DNA from: Vulcanimicrobiota bacterium
GTDB taxonomy: Bacteria > Vulcanimicrobiota > Xenobia > Xenobiales > JADMJV01
Reading direction: 5' to 3'
Assembly (NCBI GenBank): GCA_023447635.1
Contig: JAEXNA010000201.1
Location: 1 to 64,000, forward strand
Length of the DNA stretch: 64,000 nucleotides
The notes under the pieces: generated by a model
The model's input: only the letters and a program-made list of their open reading frames with translations
Databases searched by the model: none
Told to the model about the DNA's origin: nothing
Shown here: piece after piece, positions 44,642-54,300 of the stretch
How the letters are laid out: every line of letters starts with the position of its first letter
Numbering within the stretch: the first letter of the stretch is position 1
Translations under genes and position numbers: made by a program

Positions 44642-45789
44642 GTTGGTCCATTCCCGATCTCGAGAAAGCCGAGTTTTTCGATCGTTTTCTGCGGGCCGAC
44701 ACCCCCTGGCTCGAAGCGCTCAGGGGCTGCCCTCAAGACCCGATCCATCACGCCGAAGGCGATGTGCTGACCCATACCGGGATGGTCTGTCGCGCCCTGG
44801 TCGACCTGCCCGCGTTTCAGAACTCTCCAGCGCAGGATCAGCAGATCCTGGCCTGGGCTGCCCTGCTGCACGACATCGCCAAGCCCGAATGCAACCTGAC
44901 CGACAGCGTTGGACGGATCAGCTCGCCGGGCCACGCCTTGAAAGGCAGCTTCCGCGCTCGCCGACTGCTCTGGGACCTCGACTGCCCGTTCGACCTAAGG
45001 GAAGAGATCGTGGGGCTGATCGCCCATCACATGACTCCCACCTGGGCCCTGGAGCGGGACGACCCGACCCGCCTGGTGCGAAAGATCAGCCTGGATTGCC
45101 GCTGCGCCCTGTTGGCCATCCTGGTCGAAGCCGACATCCGCGGGCGGGTCTGCGCCGACGCCGCCGACCTGCTCGAGCGCCTCGAACTGTTCCGAGAACT
45201 GGCCAAAGAAGCCAACGTCGAGGACCAGCCGGCTCGCTTCGCCTCGGACAGCGCCCGCTACCTCTACTTCCAGAACCGTTGGCATGTGCCCGACCAGGCG
45301 CCGTTCGACGACTTCCGCTGCAAGGTCGTCATGCTCTCGGGCCTGCCCGGCGCGGGCAAAGACACCTGGATCAGCCGCCATCTGGCCGACTGGCCGGTGA
45401 TCTCACTCGACAAGATCCGGGACAGCATGGGCGTCGCCCCCACCGCCCCCCAGGGCGCCGTGATCGACGCCGCCCGCGCGCAGGCTCGGGACTACCTGCG
45501 CGCTCGTCAGAACTTCGTCTGGAACGCCACCAACATCACCGGCCAGGTCCGCGCCAAAGCGCTCTCCCTGTTCTTCGATTACGGCGCCCAGGTCGAGATC
45601 GTCTACCTGGAAGCGCCCCGAGCCCGCCTCTTCGAACAGAACCGCCAGCGCGAAGCCGTGGTGCCCCAGGCCGTGCTGCAGCGACTGGTCGCCAAGTGGG
45701 AGCTACCCCGCCCCAGCGAGGCGCACTCCGTGGTATATCACTCCCAATCGCCCCAAAACGGGAACTCGAAGAGGCGCCAACGCGTCTAA
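44638..45789 (+). CDS. HD-phosphoesterase/polynucleotide kinase fusion (HD-Pnk type)
   Basis: 383 aa from the GTG at 44638, overlapping the ligase stop by 4 bases. N-terminal HD domain: THTGMV at His 46, LLHDIAKPE with His-Asp 78-79, and IAHHM near 126. The P-loop kinase begins GLPGAGKDTW (235-244, Lys 241), followed by ISLDKIRDSMG and a lid with RARLFEQNRQRE. This matches bacterial HD-Pnk, which removes 2',3'-cyclic or 3'-phosphates through HD and phosphorylates 5'-OH ends through the kinase. Healed ends would be joined by the adjacent ligase, a complete RNA break-repair path. Confidence 0.87.
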   Translation: MSWSIPDLEKAEFFDRFLRADTPWLEALRGCPQDPIHHAEGDVLTHTGMVCRALVDLPAFQNSPAQDQQILAWAALLHDIAKPECNLTDSVGRISSPGHALKGSFRARRLLWDLDCPFDLREEIVGLIAHHMTPTWALERDDPTRLVRKISLDCRCALLAILVEADIRGRVCADAADLLERLELFRELAKEANVEDQPARFASDSARYLYFQNRWHVPDQAPFDDFRCKVVMLSGLPGAGKDTWISRHLADWPVISLDKIRDSMGVAPTAPQGAVIDAARAQARDYLRARQNFVWNATNITGQVRAKALSLFFDYGAQVEIVYLEAPRARLFEQNRQREAVVPQAVLQRLVAKWELPRPSEAHSVVYHSQSPQNGNSKRRQRV

Positions 45790-46017
45790 GCCCTCGATGG
45801 GTCGACAGGGAGACAGCCGCAGCGTGTTCCGTTCCGAATTTTCTCGCGTCGCCTGGCTGTGGGAGTTTCCGCCCGACGACCCCTCCCACCGACCTTCCCA
45901 GCCTTCCTCTCCCCGCCGCCCCCTGCCCTATGGGAGAGGCCCCATCGACCCGCCGTTTTCCGGCAAGCTTGAAAAAGACCCATTGGAGGGAGGTCCCCCC
46001 GGCTTTCGAAGGGCCCC

Positions 46018-47736
46018 GTGGTGAGTTCTTCGGAAAGTTTGCGATGGACGGTGGCCGCCCGCGAGGCCATCTTTGATCAGCTGAAAGTCGACCTTCATGG
46101 CGAGAATCTGGTGACCCGGATGCCGCTGGAAGATGTCTACGGGTTGTTTGGGGAAAGTGACGTGGTCATGGTCGAAGTCGACCGGGCCAGCGCTGCTTTT
46201 GACTTCGACGTGGCCGGCCAGGCCGGTCTTCCTGTCCCCTTCTTGCTTCGCTCGAACACGGAAGGCCAGTTTCTGGGCGTCTGCCGCTTCGGACAGCACA
46301 AGCGGGTGTTCAAGATCCTCAGCGGGATCGGTCACTGGTGGGAGTTGCGCTCTGGCAAAGGGCGCCCCTACGAAGTGCTGCGCAAACTGCTGAACCGGGT
46401 CAGCGACGGCATCGCCGAACTCGATGCCGACGACCGGGTGCGCTGGGTCAACACTTCGCTGAAGCGCGCTTTGCCTTCGGTAGAGTGGGAAGGGGCTAGG
46501 CTCGAGAACATCGTGCGGGAGGACGACCAGGTCCGCCTGCGCGCGCTGCGCGAGCAGCACAGCGAAGGGATCGTGGTGCCGTTCGCCGTGCATCTGCCCA
46601 ACGGGGAACAGGCCGACCTGGACCCTTCCCCCTGGTATGATGAGAACGGCAAACTTCAAGGCACCTCGCTGGTCTTCCGCCAGGTGCACAACACGGCCGA
46701 ACAAGAGAGTCGGGCCAACGAACTGTTCTGCCTTTACTCGCTGGCCACCGCCATCGGTCAGGCCGCGACCGTCGAGGAAGCGCTTTCGGTCGCCATCGAG
46801 CGCACCACCGAACTGCTGGGACTGCCGGCCGGAGGCGGAAGCGTGCAGGCCGGTGACGGCCTGGTCAACAAGGATCATTCGCCCGGGCTAGAGATGCCGC
46901 TCGCCGTCCGCGAGCATTTCCACGCCCTGCAGTCCAAGTTCCCCAAGGGGAAGCGAGCCCAGGTAGAACGCGTGGTCGACCCGGAAAGCGTGCTGGCCAA
47001 ACACGGCCTGAACGGCTACGCCGTGGTGCCGATCGAAATCGGGGAAGAGCGGGTCGGACTGATCTGGTTCCTGGCCCAGGAGAGCGGGCGTTTCCCCAGA
47101 GAGACCATCTCGCTGCTCATCTCTATGGCCAACCAGCTTTCCATGACCATCGAGAACCTGCTCTACGCCCAGGCCCGCCTGGCCGCCGAAGCGGATAAGC
47201 GTACCTTTTATAAGGACGCGCTCTGCGCGGTCACGCGGGGCAAACTGGTGCTCTGCGAGCGGGACGAACTCGAAGAAGCGTGGGCAGGCTGCGGCACGGA
47301 CAAAGGCCGGGTCGACGTCACCGAAAACGCCGACGTCCCCAAAGCCCGCCGCTTTGTCGAGCAGGCGCTCGACGGCGAAGGGCTCAACGAGGAAAAGATT
47401 GCCGACGCCGCCCTGTGCGCTACCGAAGCCGTAGGGAACGTGGTGAAACACGCCGATCGCGGCGCTGTCGCCGTGCGCACCACCGAGACCACGGCCACCA
47501 TCCGGATCGAGGACGTGGGTCCCGGCATCGACTTTGCCCATCTTCCCAACGCCGTTCTGGCCGCTGGCTTTTCCACCGCGCCGTCCCTGGGTATGGGGTA
47601 CTCTATCCTGCTCGAAATGATGGACCGGGTTCACCTGTCCACCAACACCAGCGGGACCATCATACTGCTGGAGATTCAGAAACAAGAAGCCGACCCCCTG
47701 GCCGCCTTCGCCCATCTGATGATCAACGACTTTTGA
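46018..47736 (+). CDS. PAS-GAF sensor with RsbW-type (anti-sigma) ATPase domain
   Basis: 572 aa, soluble. A PAS-like domain (about 115-230: LRKLLNRVSDGIAELDADDR) is followed by a GAF domain (about 240-400: FCLYSLATAIGQAATVEEAL, then MANQLSMTIENLLYAQARL). The C-terminal HATPase_c_2 domain has N-box ATEAVGNVVKHA and the G box EDVGPGIDFAHLP then GMGYSILLEMMD. This is the RsbW/SpoIIAB anti-sigma or switch-kinase style, not a histidine kinase, as no H-box is evident. The first residues about 1-110 lack a recognised family. The start at 46018 (GTG GTG) has GGAGGGAGG about 22 bases upstream. Confidence 0.8.
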   Translation: MVSSSESLRWTVAAREAIFDQLKVDLHGENLVTRMPLEDVYGLFGESDVVMVEVDRASAAFDFDVAGQAGLPVPFLLRSNTEGQFLGVCRFGQHKRVFKILSGIGHWWELRSGKGRPYEVLRKLLNRVSDGIAELDADDRVRWVNTSLKRALPSVEWEGARLENIVREDDQVRLRALREQHSEGIVVPFAVHLPNGEQADLDPSPWYDENGKLQGTSLVFRQVHNTAEQESRANELFCLYSLATAIGQAATVEEALSVAIERTTELLGLPAGGGSVQAGDGLVNKDHSPGLEMPLAVREHFHALQSKFPKGKRAQVERVVDPESVLAKHGLNGYAVVPIEIGEERVGLIWFLAQESGRFPRETISLLISMANQLSMTIENLLYAQARLAAEADKRTFYKDALCAVTRGKLVLCERDELEEAWAGCGTDKGRVDVTENADVPKARRFVEQALDGEGLNEEKIADAALCATEAVGNVVKHADRGAVAVRTTETTATIRIEDVGPGIDFAHLPNAVLAAGFSTAPSLGMGYSILLEMMDRVHLSTNTSGTIILLEIQKQEADPLAAFAHLMINDF

Positions 47737-47814
47737 AGCGCTTCACGCCCCCTTCGAACCCCGGTTCTCACCGGAGGATTCGTTCCCGGCGGCGAGAAAG
47801 GTCCACGTCCTGTC

Positions 47815-48750
47815 ATGGCTGATTTTCTAAATAATATCGTCTCGGCCTGGAATGATGAGGAAGGCGACAAGGACTCGGAACTTTACCCCGACGAGACCAA
47901 CTCGCCCAACATCAACATCCTCATCCGTAACGCTCGCAAGTTCCTCGACGCCAAAGTCACCGAGGACGAGTTCGTCTCTGAAGTCGAAGGCACCGCCGAC
48001 CGACTGGATAAGGCGCTGCATGAACTGCAGACCTACGCCAGCCGTCTCGACGACGAGAACCCTCGTAAAGAGCTGGCCGAACAGTCGGAAGGCGCCTACG
48101 AAGAGTTCGCCCAGGGCCTGGAAGAGATGTCCAAGCTCGATCGCGAGTCGATCGAAAACGGCATCGACCTGTGCGTGGACGCCGCCTTCAAACTCGAGTC
48201 GCTGAACCAGCACTATCTGGAACTCGAGATTCAAGACTCCATGGTGAACTGCGTGATGTGCAGTCATCCCAATCCGCCCGGCCGCAGCGACTGCGAAAAG
48301 TGTGGGGCGACGCTGCCTACCACCATGAAGGCTGCCTCGGCTCAGGACAGCGGTCCGGCCAACGATCTGGTGATGGTGCCCAAAGAGTACCTCGACCTGT
48401 ACGACGCCTGCGACAAGGTGGCGGCCAACGAGATCCCCCTCGAAGTGTGGCAAGAGCAGATCGACCTGTTCAACGAGCGCTTCAACAGCGCCAGCCAGCA
48501 GATCCACGACATCACCAACGCCAATCGTGAAGCTTTTGAAGCCGCCCCCGAGATCCTGGCCGAAGCCGAGGGCGTGGTCGACGCTCTCGACGAAGCGCTG
48601 GAGGCGCTGCATATGATGCAGATGTTCGCCGAAGACGGCAACGTCGAGCACCTCAACCAGGGCTGGATGAGCTTGCTGGCCGGCACCCAAAAGGTGCAAC
48701 AGCGCGGGTTGGCCTTCTACCAGAACCTCGAACTGGCCCAAGAAGGCTAA
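47815..48750 (+). CDS. Acidic coiled-coil protein with central zinc ribbon
   Basis: 311 aa. Two helical acidic halves (about 25-135 and 180-305) surround a four-Cys knuckle CVMCSHPNPPGRSDCEKCG near 143-161. No signal or membrane segment. I do not recognise a family. The zinc ribbon resembles the short double-zinc-ribbon type placed inside scaffolding proteins. Between an anti-sigma-type kinase and a carboxypeptidase-like protein and spaced 5 bases from the latter, it may be an adaptor in a shared signalling or secretion function. Confidence 0.7.
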   Translation: MADFLNNIVSAWNDEEGDKDSELYPDETNSPNINILIRNARKFLDAKVTEDEFVSEVEGTADRLDKALHELQTYASRLDDENPRKELAEQSEGAYEEFAQGLEEMSKLDRESIENGIDLCVDAAFKLESLNQHYLELEIQDSMVNCVMCSHPNPPGRSDCEKCGATLPTTMKAASAQDSGPANDLVMVPKEYLDLYDACDKVAANEIPLEVWQEQIDLFNERFNSASQQIHDITNANREAFEAAPEILAEAEGVVDALDEALEALHMMQMFAEDGNVEHLNQGWMSLLAGTQKVQQRGLAFYQNLELAQEG

Positions 48751-48755
48751 CCCGT

Positions 48756-51128
48756 ATGCCCGTCGTCCCCTCGCTAGAAGTTGAGAAGTACCTCGACTTT
48801 AAAGACATGACCGCGTATCTGCGGGACGTGGGCAAGGCGGCGCCGCATCTGGTTCGGGTCTTCTCTATCGGCAAGTCGCGCGAGGGTCGCCCCTTACTGG
48901 TGGCCGAAGTCACCAACCGCAACCTGAAGAAGGGTCGGGAGAAGCCCGGCCTGTGGATCGATGGTGGCCATCAGGGCTGGCATCTGCTGGGTTCCATGGC
49001 CTGCCTGGAACTGCTGCGCTTTCTGGTCTCCGGACACGGGCGCGACGAATTCCTCACCGACCTGGTCGATCATAACGTCTTCTACATCGCTCCCCGCCTG
49101 GCCCCGGACGAGATGGAGGCCTGCCTTGCTACCGGCGCGCTGGCCCCTCAAACCGCCGAGAAAGCCGGGCCCCTGGTGCCGCCTCAGCCTCGGCAGTTCC
49201 GAGTCGAGAGCCCCCTGGGTAGCTGGACCCCTTACAAAAGGGACGGACGCCTGTTGGTGCGTCGCCAGCCCGAAGACCGCAAGGGGCCGTTTTACGACCT
49301 ATACCGCCACATCGACAGCGGCCGCCTGGAAGCGCTCGCGCCGCGCGATTTTCCCTCCCGCTTCGCTCAGGCTGGAGAAGGCCCGCTGCAGTTGGCCTCC
49401 TCACGAGCCGTCTTCGAGTTCCTGCGCTCTTACCAGAACATCTTCGGGGTGGTTTCCACCTCCGGCCCTGGCGACCGCCTGCGTATGCTGGTCGGGGCCG
49501 GCGAAGAGGCCTCTTATAAGGGCCTCGGCCATCGCCTGGGAGAACTCGCGGGGCTGCCCTGCAACTCGGTGGTGCCCGGACCGGATCTGGGCGGCCAGTT
49601 CCTGAGTTGGGCGGTCGAATCGCTGGGCGTCTTCAGCGTGGACTGCCAGATGTGGTCGCTCCGCGCCGCCGCCGGCTTGAAAGAGGCCGAGCCCGGCACC
49701 GATCCGCTGGTCGTCGAAGAGACCGAGATGATGCAGATCGTCCGTTTCGTTGAAAAAGACTTCCCCGCCGGCTGCTTCGCCGAATGGACGGAGACGGACG
49801 AACCTGACCTCGGTTCCGGAGAGAGGGGAGGCTGGGATTGGAGCAAAACCTGGCTCAACCCTCCGGCCGGACCGTACCTGGGGCGCGAGCTGAAGCGTTT
49901 CTCCCGCCTGGCGCTGGGTCTGGCTTCGGCCGGTCCGCGCCTGGTCATCGCCGAGGTGTCGGAAAAGATGCTGGGTTGGAGTACCGGCAGCAGCGGCGCC
50001 AACGAACCGCTGCGCCACCTGACGGTCAGGGTCGAGAACCGCGGCTACTTGCCCACCTGCCCTCTGGGGCGCGGGCAAAGCGACGGCGGCAGCCTGAGCG
50101 CGCAGTGCATCAAAGGCGAAGCGGAACTGCTGATCGGGCAGCCCCAGGGCCCCATCGAGGACCTGCAGGGCACCGGTTTCTCCCAGTTACCCGACGGACT
50201 GCCTTACCCCAGCGGACTGAATCTGCGGGCCACCCGCCGCTCGGTCGAGCGCGACTTCTTGTTCCGAGGCAACGCCGACATCGAGATCACGGTCTCTCAC
50301 AGCATGGCCGGGTCCGACAAGGTGGTCAGTCGCCCCACTCAGATTATGAAGCCGCCCGCCTTTGGCCAGCCCGCTGCAGTGGCGGCTCCCGCCGCAGCCA
50401 GCGCTCCGGCGGACGCCTTCGAAGACGCCTTCCCCTCGTTCGAAGAGCTCTATCACGAGTCCGACGCCATGCTCGAGCCGGCACCGGCGGCTCCGGTCAC
50501 TCCCGTCATGCCTCCCCGGCCCCAGCGGGCGCCGGAACCTCCAGCCCCTGCGCCGGTAGCTCATCACATCAACCCCGATGACGAGTTCGGCATCCCCATG
50601 CCGCTTATGCCCGAAGAAGGGCCGCCCGCCTCCCGCCGGGTCGAATTCCCTTCGCTGGGGAACACCCCCGCCGCGCCGGCCGCCTCCACCGGCGGAAGCC
50701 CCTTCCCCCAGGCCAAGCCCGGCGGACGCGTCTTCGGCACCCCGCCGCAGAAGCCCGGAAGCCTGCCGGGCTCGGCTCCGCCTTCCCGTCCCTCGCTGGA
50801 CGACCCGCTCGACGAAGGCGACTTCTCGCCCCTGCCGCTGGTCAAGGCGCCCTCCTCGGCTTTCGAGCCGCTGACCCCGAAGAGCGCCGCGCCCCCGCCG
50901 CCCGCTCCGGTGGACGATCTTTTCGACGACGACGGCTTTACCGCGTCTATCCCTGGGGCGTTGGCCGACACGTTGGGAGTGCGCCCGGCAGCGCCTCCTC
51001 GTGGCCCGGCTCCCTCCAGTGAAGAGCAGCCGTCGGCCCCGCCGGCGCGCCTGGCTCGAGTCTCTGCTCCGCAGCTTTTGCGGCGGCAGCGAGGACAGCA
51101 GGGACCAGCCGACCCCTTTAACCGGTAG
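48756..51128 (+). CDS. M14 carboxypeptidase-like protein with degenerate zinc motif and proline-rich tail
   Basis: 790 aa. Residues about 1-520 follow the M14 fold: SIGKSREGRPLLVAEVTN, LWIDGGHQGWHLLGS and VFYIAPRLAPDEMEA. The usual NIHAGE zinc site reads GGHQGW (70-75), so the zinc-ligand Glu is Trp. A WDWSKTWLNPPAGPYL block matches a subgroup of these proteins. From about 525 the chain is Pro/Ala/Ser-rich and disordered, with many PAPAAP-like runs to the end. It is probably a binding or scaffold protein, not a peptidase. The N-terminus lacks a signal peptide. Confidence 0.7.
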   Translation: MPVVPSLEVEKYLDFKDMTAYLRDVGKAAPHLVRVFSIGKSREGRPLLVAEVTNRNLKKGREKPGLWIDGGHQGWHLLGSMACLELLRFLVSGHGRDEFLTDLVDHNVFYIAPRLAPDEMEACLATGALAPQTAEKAGPLVPPQPRQFRVESPLGSWTPYKRDGRLLVRRQPEDRKGPFYDLYRHIDSGRLEALAPRDFPSRFAQAGEGPLQLASSRAVFEFLRSYQNIFGVVSTSGPGDRLRMLVGAGEEASYKGLGHRLGELAGLPCNSVVPGPDLGGQFLSWAVESLGVFSVDCQMWSLRAAAGLKEAEPGTDPLVVEETEMMQIVRFVEKDFPAGCFAEWTETDEPDLGSGERGGWDWSKTWLNPPAGPYLGRELKRFSRLALGLASAGPRLVIAEVSEKMLGWSTGSSGANEPLRHLTVRVENRGYLPTCPLGRGQSDGGSLSAQCIKGEAELLIGQPQGPIEDLQGTGFSQLPDGLPYPSGLNLRATRRSVERDFLFRGNADIEITVSHSMAGSDKVVSRPTQIMKPPAFGQPAAVAAPAAASAPADAFEDAFPSFEELYHESDAMLEPAPAAPVTPVMPPRPQRAPEPPAPAPVAHHINPDDEFGIPMPLMPEEGPPASRRVEFPSLGNTPAAPAASTGGSPFPQAKPGGRVFGTPPQKPGSLPGSAPPSRPSLDDPLDEGDFSPLPLVKAPSSAFEPLTPKSAAPPPPAPVDDLFDDDGFTASIPGALADTLGVRPAAPPRGPAPSSEEQPSAPPARLARVSAPQLLRRQRGQQGPADPFNR

Positions 51129-51266
51129 AGAAACCTTCGCGAAAGCGGGGTCTACCGGACGGTATGAACAGGAATGAAGGCGCCGCTCGTCATAATGCGG
51201 CCTTTCAGCCCATCCATCGGTGTGGAAGCCAGTGGAGTTGCTCGGGGGACGAGGAAAGGGTAGAGA

Positions 51267-52790
51267 ATGTCTAAACGCGTCGTTATTATCGGAGCCGGTC
51301 CTGGAGGGCTGGCTTCCGCACTGCTGTTGCGCCACGCCGGATTCGAAGTCACCGTGATCGAGCGGATGAGCTGCGTCGGTGGCCGCACGTCGGCTATTGT
51401 CGAGGAAGGGTTCCGCTTTGACCGCGGACCCACGTTCTTTCTCTATCCGCGTATCTTGCAAGAGATCTTCAGCACCATCGGGCGCGACCTGTTCAAGGAA
51501 GTCCCCATGGTGCGGCTGGACCCCCAGTACCGCCTGGTTTTCGGTAACCAGGGGAGCATGGACGCCACCCACGACGTGGCTCGAATGCAGGCCGAAATCG
51601 CCCGCTTCAGCCCGGCCGATGCGGCTCGTCTGCCCGACTTCTTGAACGAGAACAAGCTGAAGCTGGACAGCTTCGCCCCGATCTTAGAAAACGAGTTCGG
51701 TAGCTGGACCCGCCTGTTCACCCGCGACATGCTGAAACTGCTGCCGCTGGTTCGCCCGTGGCGAAACCTCGACGCCGACCTGGGCTCGTTTTTCAAAGAC
51801 CCCCGGGTGCGCCTGGCCTTCTCTTTCCAGTCCAAGTACCTGGGCATGTCGCCCTACCAGTGCCCCTCGCTGTTCACCATTCTGAGCTACCTCGAATACG
51901 AGCACGGCGTGTTCCACCCTATTGGCGGCTGCGCCAAGGTGTCTGACCGGATGGCCGAGATCGCTCAGGAGATGGGCGTGCAGTTCCGGATGGAGGAGGA
52001 GGTTCAGGAGATCCTGTTCTCCCGTCGTCGGGCTGTGGGGCTGGTCACGAACAAAGAGCGTCACACCTTCGACGCGCTGGTCATCAACGCCGACTTTGCC
52101 CAGGCGATGACCCGGCTGGTGCCGGAGGATATCCGCCCCCGCTGGAGCGACCAGAAGATCGCCAAGAAAAAGTTCTCTTGCTCGACCTTCATGCTCTACC
52201 TGGGCATCAAAGGCAGCGTGCCGGCTGCCCACCACACGATCTATTTCTCGAACGACTACGTCAAGAACATCAACGACATCGCGGTGGACTACAACCTGCC
52301 CGTCGACCCCAGCTTCTATCTCGAGAACCCCAGCGTTACCGATTCGACCATGGCGCCTCCAGGGATGAGCAGTCTCTATCTGCTGGTTCCCGTGCCTCAC
52401 CTGCACGAGAAGATCAATTGGACTCAGGAGACCATGCGCTATCGCGAGGTGGCCTACCAGCAGCTCGAGCGGATCGGGCTGGGCGACGTCAAGGAGCGGG
52501 TGGTGTTCGAACGCATCTTCACCCCCAACGACTGGCAGGAGCAGATGGAGGTGTACCGCGGCGCCACCTTCTCGATGGCTCACAGCCTGACCCAGATGCT
52601 GCATCTGCGCCCCAACAACCGCTTCAAAGAGCTGGACGGCGTTTACCTGGTGGGAGGAGGCACCCACCCGGGCAGCGGCCTGCCGGTGATCTACTCGTCG
52701 GCTCGTATCTCCAGCAACCTGATCTGTCAGGATTACGGCCTTTCGATGCCAGAGCCACGGCCGGTGCTACCCGACCTCGCGCATGTCTAA
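51267..52790 (+). CDS. Carotenoid desaturase/oxidase, CrtI/CrtN family (first copy)
   Basis: 507 aa, full length. FAD site VVIIGAGPGGLASALLLRHA, then GGRTSAIVEEGFRFDRGPT. The C-terminal VYLVGGGTHPGSGLPVIYSS is the family signature with the second FAD contact. It resembles phytoene and diapophytoene desaturases equally, so it could dehydrogenate C30 or C40. The next gene overlaps by 8 bases. The order desaturase, aldehyde dehydrogenase, second desaturase recalls crtN-ald-crtNb of Methylomonas, the C30 pathway. No crtM/crtB synthase is in the window. Confidence 0.88.
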   Translation: MSKRVVIIGAGPGGLASALLLRHAGFEVTVIERMSCVGGRTSAIVEEGFRFDRGPTFFLYPRILQEIFSTIGRDLFKEVPMVRLDPQYRLVFGNQGSMDATHDVARMQAEIARFSPADAARLPDFLNENKLKLDSFAPILENEFGSWTRLFTRDMLKLLPLVRPWRNLDADLGSFFKDPRVRLAFSFQSKYLGMSPYQCPSLFTILSYLEYEHGVFHPIGGCAKVSDRMAEIAQEMGVQFRMEEEVQEILFSRRRAVGLVTNKERHTFDALVINADFAQAMTRLVPEDIRPRWSDQKIAKKKFSCSTFMLYLGIKGSVPAAHHTIYFSNDYVKNINDIAVDYNLPVDPSFYLENPSVTDSTMAPPGMSSLYLLVPVPHLHEKINWTQETMRYREVAYQQLERIGLGDVKERVVFERIFTPNDWQEQMEVYRGATFSMAHSLTQMLHLRPNNRFKELDGVYLVGGGTHPGSGLPVIYSSARISSNLICQDYGLSMPEPRPVLPDLAHV

Positions 52791-54255
52791 AAGGTCGGCG
52801 ACCGAAAGCGCCTGGAGCTCACGCAGCCTGGGCTTTCGTCTGGACCTGCTGGGTCGTTTCGCCGGACGGCTGCTGGCCGAACGAGAGAGTTTGCTGACCC
52901 TGTTGGGCGCTCTGCGTCCGCACTGTTCGCGGGCCGAACTGACCACCAGCGAGCTGATTCCGCTGCTCGACAACATCGAGTTCTTGCGTAAGCAGTCGGC
53001 AGAGATCCTTAAACCCGAGCGGCTGGGCCGGAGGGGACAGCCGGTCTGGCTGCTGGGGGTGGACAGCGTGGTCTATCGCGAGGCGCTGGGTCGCGTGCTG
53101 ATCCTGGGCCCCAGCAACTATCCGCTGTTCTTGCCGATGGTCAAAGCGATGTACGCCTGGGCGGCGGGCAACACGGTGTGGCTGAAGTCCGCCCCGGGGT
53201 CGCTGGCGCTGCACGACCGGGTACGTGACCTGTTCCTTTCGGTGGGAGGCCCGGCCGAGGTGTTCCGGCTGCTGGGAGAAAGCAACGAGAGCTACACTCA
53301 GGCCCTGGCCGAGGGGGTGGACAAGGTGGTCCTGGTCGGCTCGGCGGCTACGGGAGAGGTCGTGCTGGCCCAGGCGGGGAGGGCTCTGGTGCCGGCTCTG
53401 GCCGAACTTTCCGGCTGGGACGCGGTCTTCGTTCACCCTGAGGCGGATCTGGCGCAGGCGGCTTCGGCGGTCGCTTTCGGGCTGGCTCTCAACGGGGGGC
53501 GGACCTGTGTGGCGCCGCGACGGATCTTTTTCCGGGGCGAGGTAGAGAGGTTCGAGGAGCTTTTGGACCAGGCGCTGCGGGTGCGTCCCCGGGTGCCGCT
53601 GAGCGAAGGCGAGCTTCGCCTGGCCGAGGAGGCCCGGTCTCGGGGCGTCCGGGTGCTGGGGGGAGGGGACGGCCCGCTGGTGCTGAGCCGGATAGGGCGT
53701 GATCACCCGCTGCTGCGCGAGGACTCCTTCGGGGCGCTGGCCGTGCTATGCGTCTGCGAGAGCGATGACGAGGCGCTGGAGTTGGCGGCGGCGTCTCCCC
53801 ACGCCCTGGGCGCCTCGCTGTTTGGCCCTTTGCCCTGGGCCGAAGGGCTGGCCCATCGGGTGCCCGGTCATATGGTCAGCTTGAACGACCTGATCGTGAC
53901 GGCGGCGGATCCCCGAGTGCCTTTTGGAGGGTCCGGGCGGAGCGGTTTTGGCCGGATGCGGGGACGGGAGGGCCTGTTGGAGATGACGGCCACCCGCGTG
54001 GTGAGCACCCGCCGAGGCGGCACTACCGACCACCTGCGCCCGCCCGGGGCGGCCGACGACGCGATTATCGAGCGGTTTCTGCTGCTGGCCCACGCGGCGG
54101 GCTGGCCTTCGAAAGCGAAGGCGTTGGCCGAGATGATTTTTCTGATCGGGCGCGAGCGCGTCCGCGTTCGCCGGGCGCGTCGCCGGGAGGCCGCCTCTTC
54201 TGGCGGTGTGCCCGTTGGTGCGCCGGGTGGTGTGCGGCCCGGCGGGCCGGGGTAA
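52783..54255 (+). CDS. Aldehyde dehydrogenase, likely carotenal to carotenoic acid (CrtNc/AldH-like)
   Basis: 490 aa. The NAD-binding pattern GPSNYPLFLPMVKAMYAWAA is followed by VLVGSAATGE, the general-base Glu 208 in LAELSGWDA and catalytic Cys 242 in NGGRTCVAPRR. It lies between two carotenoid oxidoreductase genes and overlaps the first by 8 bases, so the substrate is probably a terminal carotenoid aldehyde, as in staphyloxanthin-type pathways. The C-terminal 60 residues are Arg/Gly/Pro-rich and unusual for the family. Substrate inference is from context only. Confidence 0.82.
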   Translation: MSKRSATESAWSSRSLGFRLDLLGRFAGRLLAERESLLTLLGALRPHCSRAELTTSELIPLLDNIEFLRKQSAEILKPERLGRRGQPVWLLGVDSVVYREALGRVLILGPSNYPLFLPMVKAMYAWAAGNTVWLKSAPGSLALHDRVRDLFLSVGGPAEVFRLLGESNESYTQALAEGVDKVVLVGSAATGEVVLAQAGRALVPALAELSGWDAVFVHPEADLAQAASAVAFGLALNGGRTCVAPRRIFFRGEVERFEELLDQALRVRPRVPLSEGELRLAEEARSRGVRVLGGGDGPLVLSRIGRDHPLLREDSFGALAVLCVCESDDEALELAAASPHALGASLFGPLPWAEGLAHRVPGHMVSLNDLIVTAADPRVPFGGSGRSGFGRMRGREGLLEMTATRVVSTRRGGTTDHLRPPGAADDAIIERFLLLAHAAGWPSKAKALAEMIFLIGRERVRVRRARRREAASSGGVPVGAPGGVRPGGPG

Positions 54256-54300
54256 GACCATGGTTCTGAGATTTGAAAGCGACAGCGAAGGAGTGCAGGT

